A stretch of DNA of 5,091 nt from Pseudomonadota bacterium (GTDB taxonomy: Bacteria; Pseudomonadota; Gammaproteobacteria; Steroidobacterales; Steroidobacteraceae), in the NCBI GenBank assembly GCA_023433465.1, contig JAEZCR010000132.1, positions 1 to 5,091 on the forward strand. Direction: 5' to 3'. How positions within the stretch are numbered: the stretch's first letter is position 1; every line of letters starts with the position of its first letter. Positions 4,342 to 5,091 of the stretch are shown one piece after another. The translations under genes were made by a program, and so were the position numbers. The notes beneath the pieces are model-generated. The model was given only the letters and a program-made list of their open reading frames with translations. It had not been told where the DNA came from and searched no databases.

Positions 4342-5091
4342 TCACCAGACGTATTCGAACTGCATCCAGAGCTTCTGCGTGTCGCGCGCCGAGGCGAGGA
4401 CGCCTTCATCGAAGTCGGCGAACTTCAGCATGACGTTGATCTTCTTGTACTTCGCCGCGAGCGAGACGTTGATCTCGCTGCCGTAGTCCGCGTCGATGCG
4501 CTCGGCTTCGTAGTCGTGGTAGCTCACGACGACTCCGAGCGTATCGAGGCCGCCGACGGCCTTGTAGTTGGCGGTCAGGTTCACGTACGTGTCTTCGATG
4601 CCGTTCGGCGGAGTCGCGAGGAACTTGTCGGCCCAACCCTGGAACTTGTGGAGCGTCGCGAGCGGCGTCGCGAAGCCCTTCACGCCGTTGCCTTCCATGT
4701 TCTCGATTCCGACCGCGACGCCGTATTGGTTGACCGTCAGGCCGCCTTCGACGTTGAAGTAGTCGAGCTCGAAGTCGAGCGGATTGTCGGCGTAGTCGGT
4801 CTGCGTCGCGTACGAGCCCGCATACGTGATCTTCAGCTTGTCGGTCGCGGGGAAGTCGCCCGCGAAACGCGCGCCATACGTGTTGGTCGAGTCGCGCACC
4901 GCGGCCGGCACGCCCACGATGTTCTCGAAGTCGAGTAGATAGTTGAAGGCCGTGATCTTGCCGGCCTTCGTCTGGTAGCTGACGTTGAGCAGCCCGCTGT
5001 CGCCTTCGTAGTGCCCCTGCGGCGAATCCGGTCCGAAGACGCGATTCACGCGGTTGAAGTAGGTGGCGTCGAACACGAGGTTCTTGATGCT
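4342..5091 (-). CDS. Outer-membrane beta-barrel protein, alginate-export porin-like, C-terminal part
   Basis: The frame runs from the right edge to TGA at 4342-4344, giving the last 249 residues; the true start lies outside the window and a GTG at 5074-5076 is only an internal valine. The visible protein is a chain of amphipathic strands of about 10 residues (KITAFNYLLDFE, KLKITYAGSYATQTDY, LDTLGVVVSYHDYEAE, EINVSLAAKYKKINVMLKFAD) joined by short polar turns, typical of a barrel. It ends KLWMQFEYVW, with the C-terminal aromatic beta-signal recognised by the BAM complex. The segment LHKFQGWADKFLATPPNGIED (4615-4653) is, to my memory, characteristic of the alginate-export (AlgE-like) porin family. 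Many such homologues are annotated without proven alginate transport, so the substrate is unknown. It faces the peptidase gene tail to tail. Confidence 0.72.
   Translation of the reverse strand, partial: SIKNLVFDATYFNRVNRVFGPDSPQGHYEGDSGLLNVSYQTKAGKITAFNYLLDFENIVGVPAAVRDSTNTYGARFAGDFPATDKLKITYAGSYATQTDYADNPLDFELDYFNVEGGLTVNQYGVAVGIENMEGNGVKGFATPLATLHKFQGWADKFLATPPNGIEDTYVNLTANYKAVGGLDTLGVVVSYHDYEAERIDADYGSEINVSLAAKYKKINVMLKFADFDEGVLASARDTQKLWMQFEYVW

Noticed and set aside
4516..4938. Plus-strand open frame antisense to the porin-like gene
   Set aside because: The minus-strand frame shows strand periodicity and a C-terminal beta-signal. The antisense product is Arg/Val/Glu-rich with no recognisable motif.

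Overview
The window comes from a GC-rich Gram-negative chromosome, most likely a gammaproteobacterium. The L4, L3 and L23 proteins carry long stretches that match the Escherichia coli proteins as I remember them (for example the NKKMYRGAL block in L4 and SIGQxQTPG in L3). The neighbouring genes encode a secreted S9 peptidase and an outer-membrane barrel protein, both common in free-living, nutrient-scavenging gammaproteobacteria such as the Steroidobacter/Nevskia/Xanthomonas relatives. The exact family cannot be fixed from the sequence alone.

Layout. Positions 1-1824, minus strand: the promoter-proximal part of an S10-type ribosomal protein operon, read right to left as rplC (L3), rplD (L4), rplW (L23) and the first 25 codons of rplB (L2). 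The genes are packed with a 4-base overlap or gaps of 11-12 bases and are surely co-transcribed. Positions 1825-2267: a 443-base divergent intergenic region. It holds a good minus-strand promoter candidate (TTGCGG, 17 bases, TATACT, GC-rich discriminator), a leader of about 255 bases ahead of rplC with several perfect hairpins, two of which can be exchanged for an alternative pairing, and a weaker plus-strand promoter candidate. Positions 2268-4268, plus strand: a complete S9-family serine peptidase with a signal peptide. Positions 4269-4341: a short convergent intergenic region with hairpins. Positions 4342-5091, minus strand: the C-terminal 249 residues of an outer-membrane beta-barrel protein resembling the alginate-export porin family, cut off by the window edge.

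How it fits together. The ribosomal genes build the 50S subunit: L3 and L2 at the peptidyl-transferase core, L4 lining the exit tunnel, L23 at the tunnel exit. The peptidase and the porin-like protein are envelope functions with no visible functional tie to the ribosomal operon.

The main points of interest are that rpsJ, which normally precedes rplC, is absent; that rplC instead has its own long, highly structured leader, a candidate for autoregulation; and that L23 carries an Ala/Lys/Pro repeat extension of about 38 residues at its N-terminus. I found no clear evidence of an unknown multi-gene system, phage, CRISPR array or mobile element.
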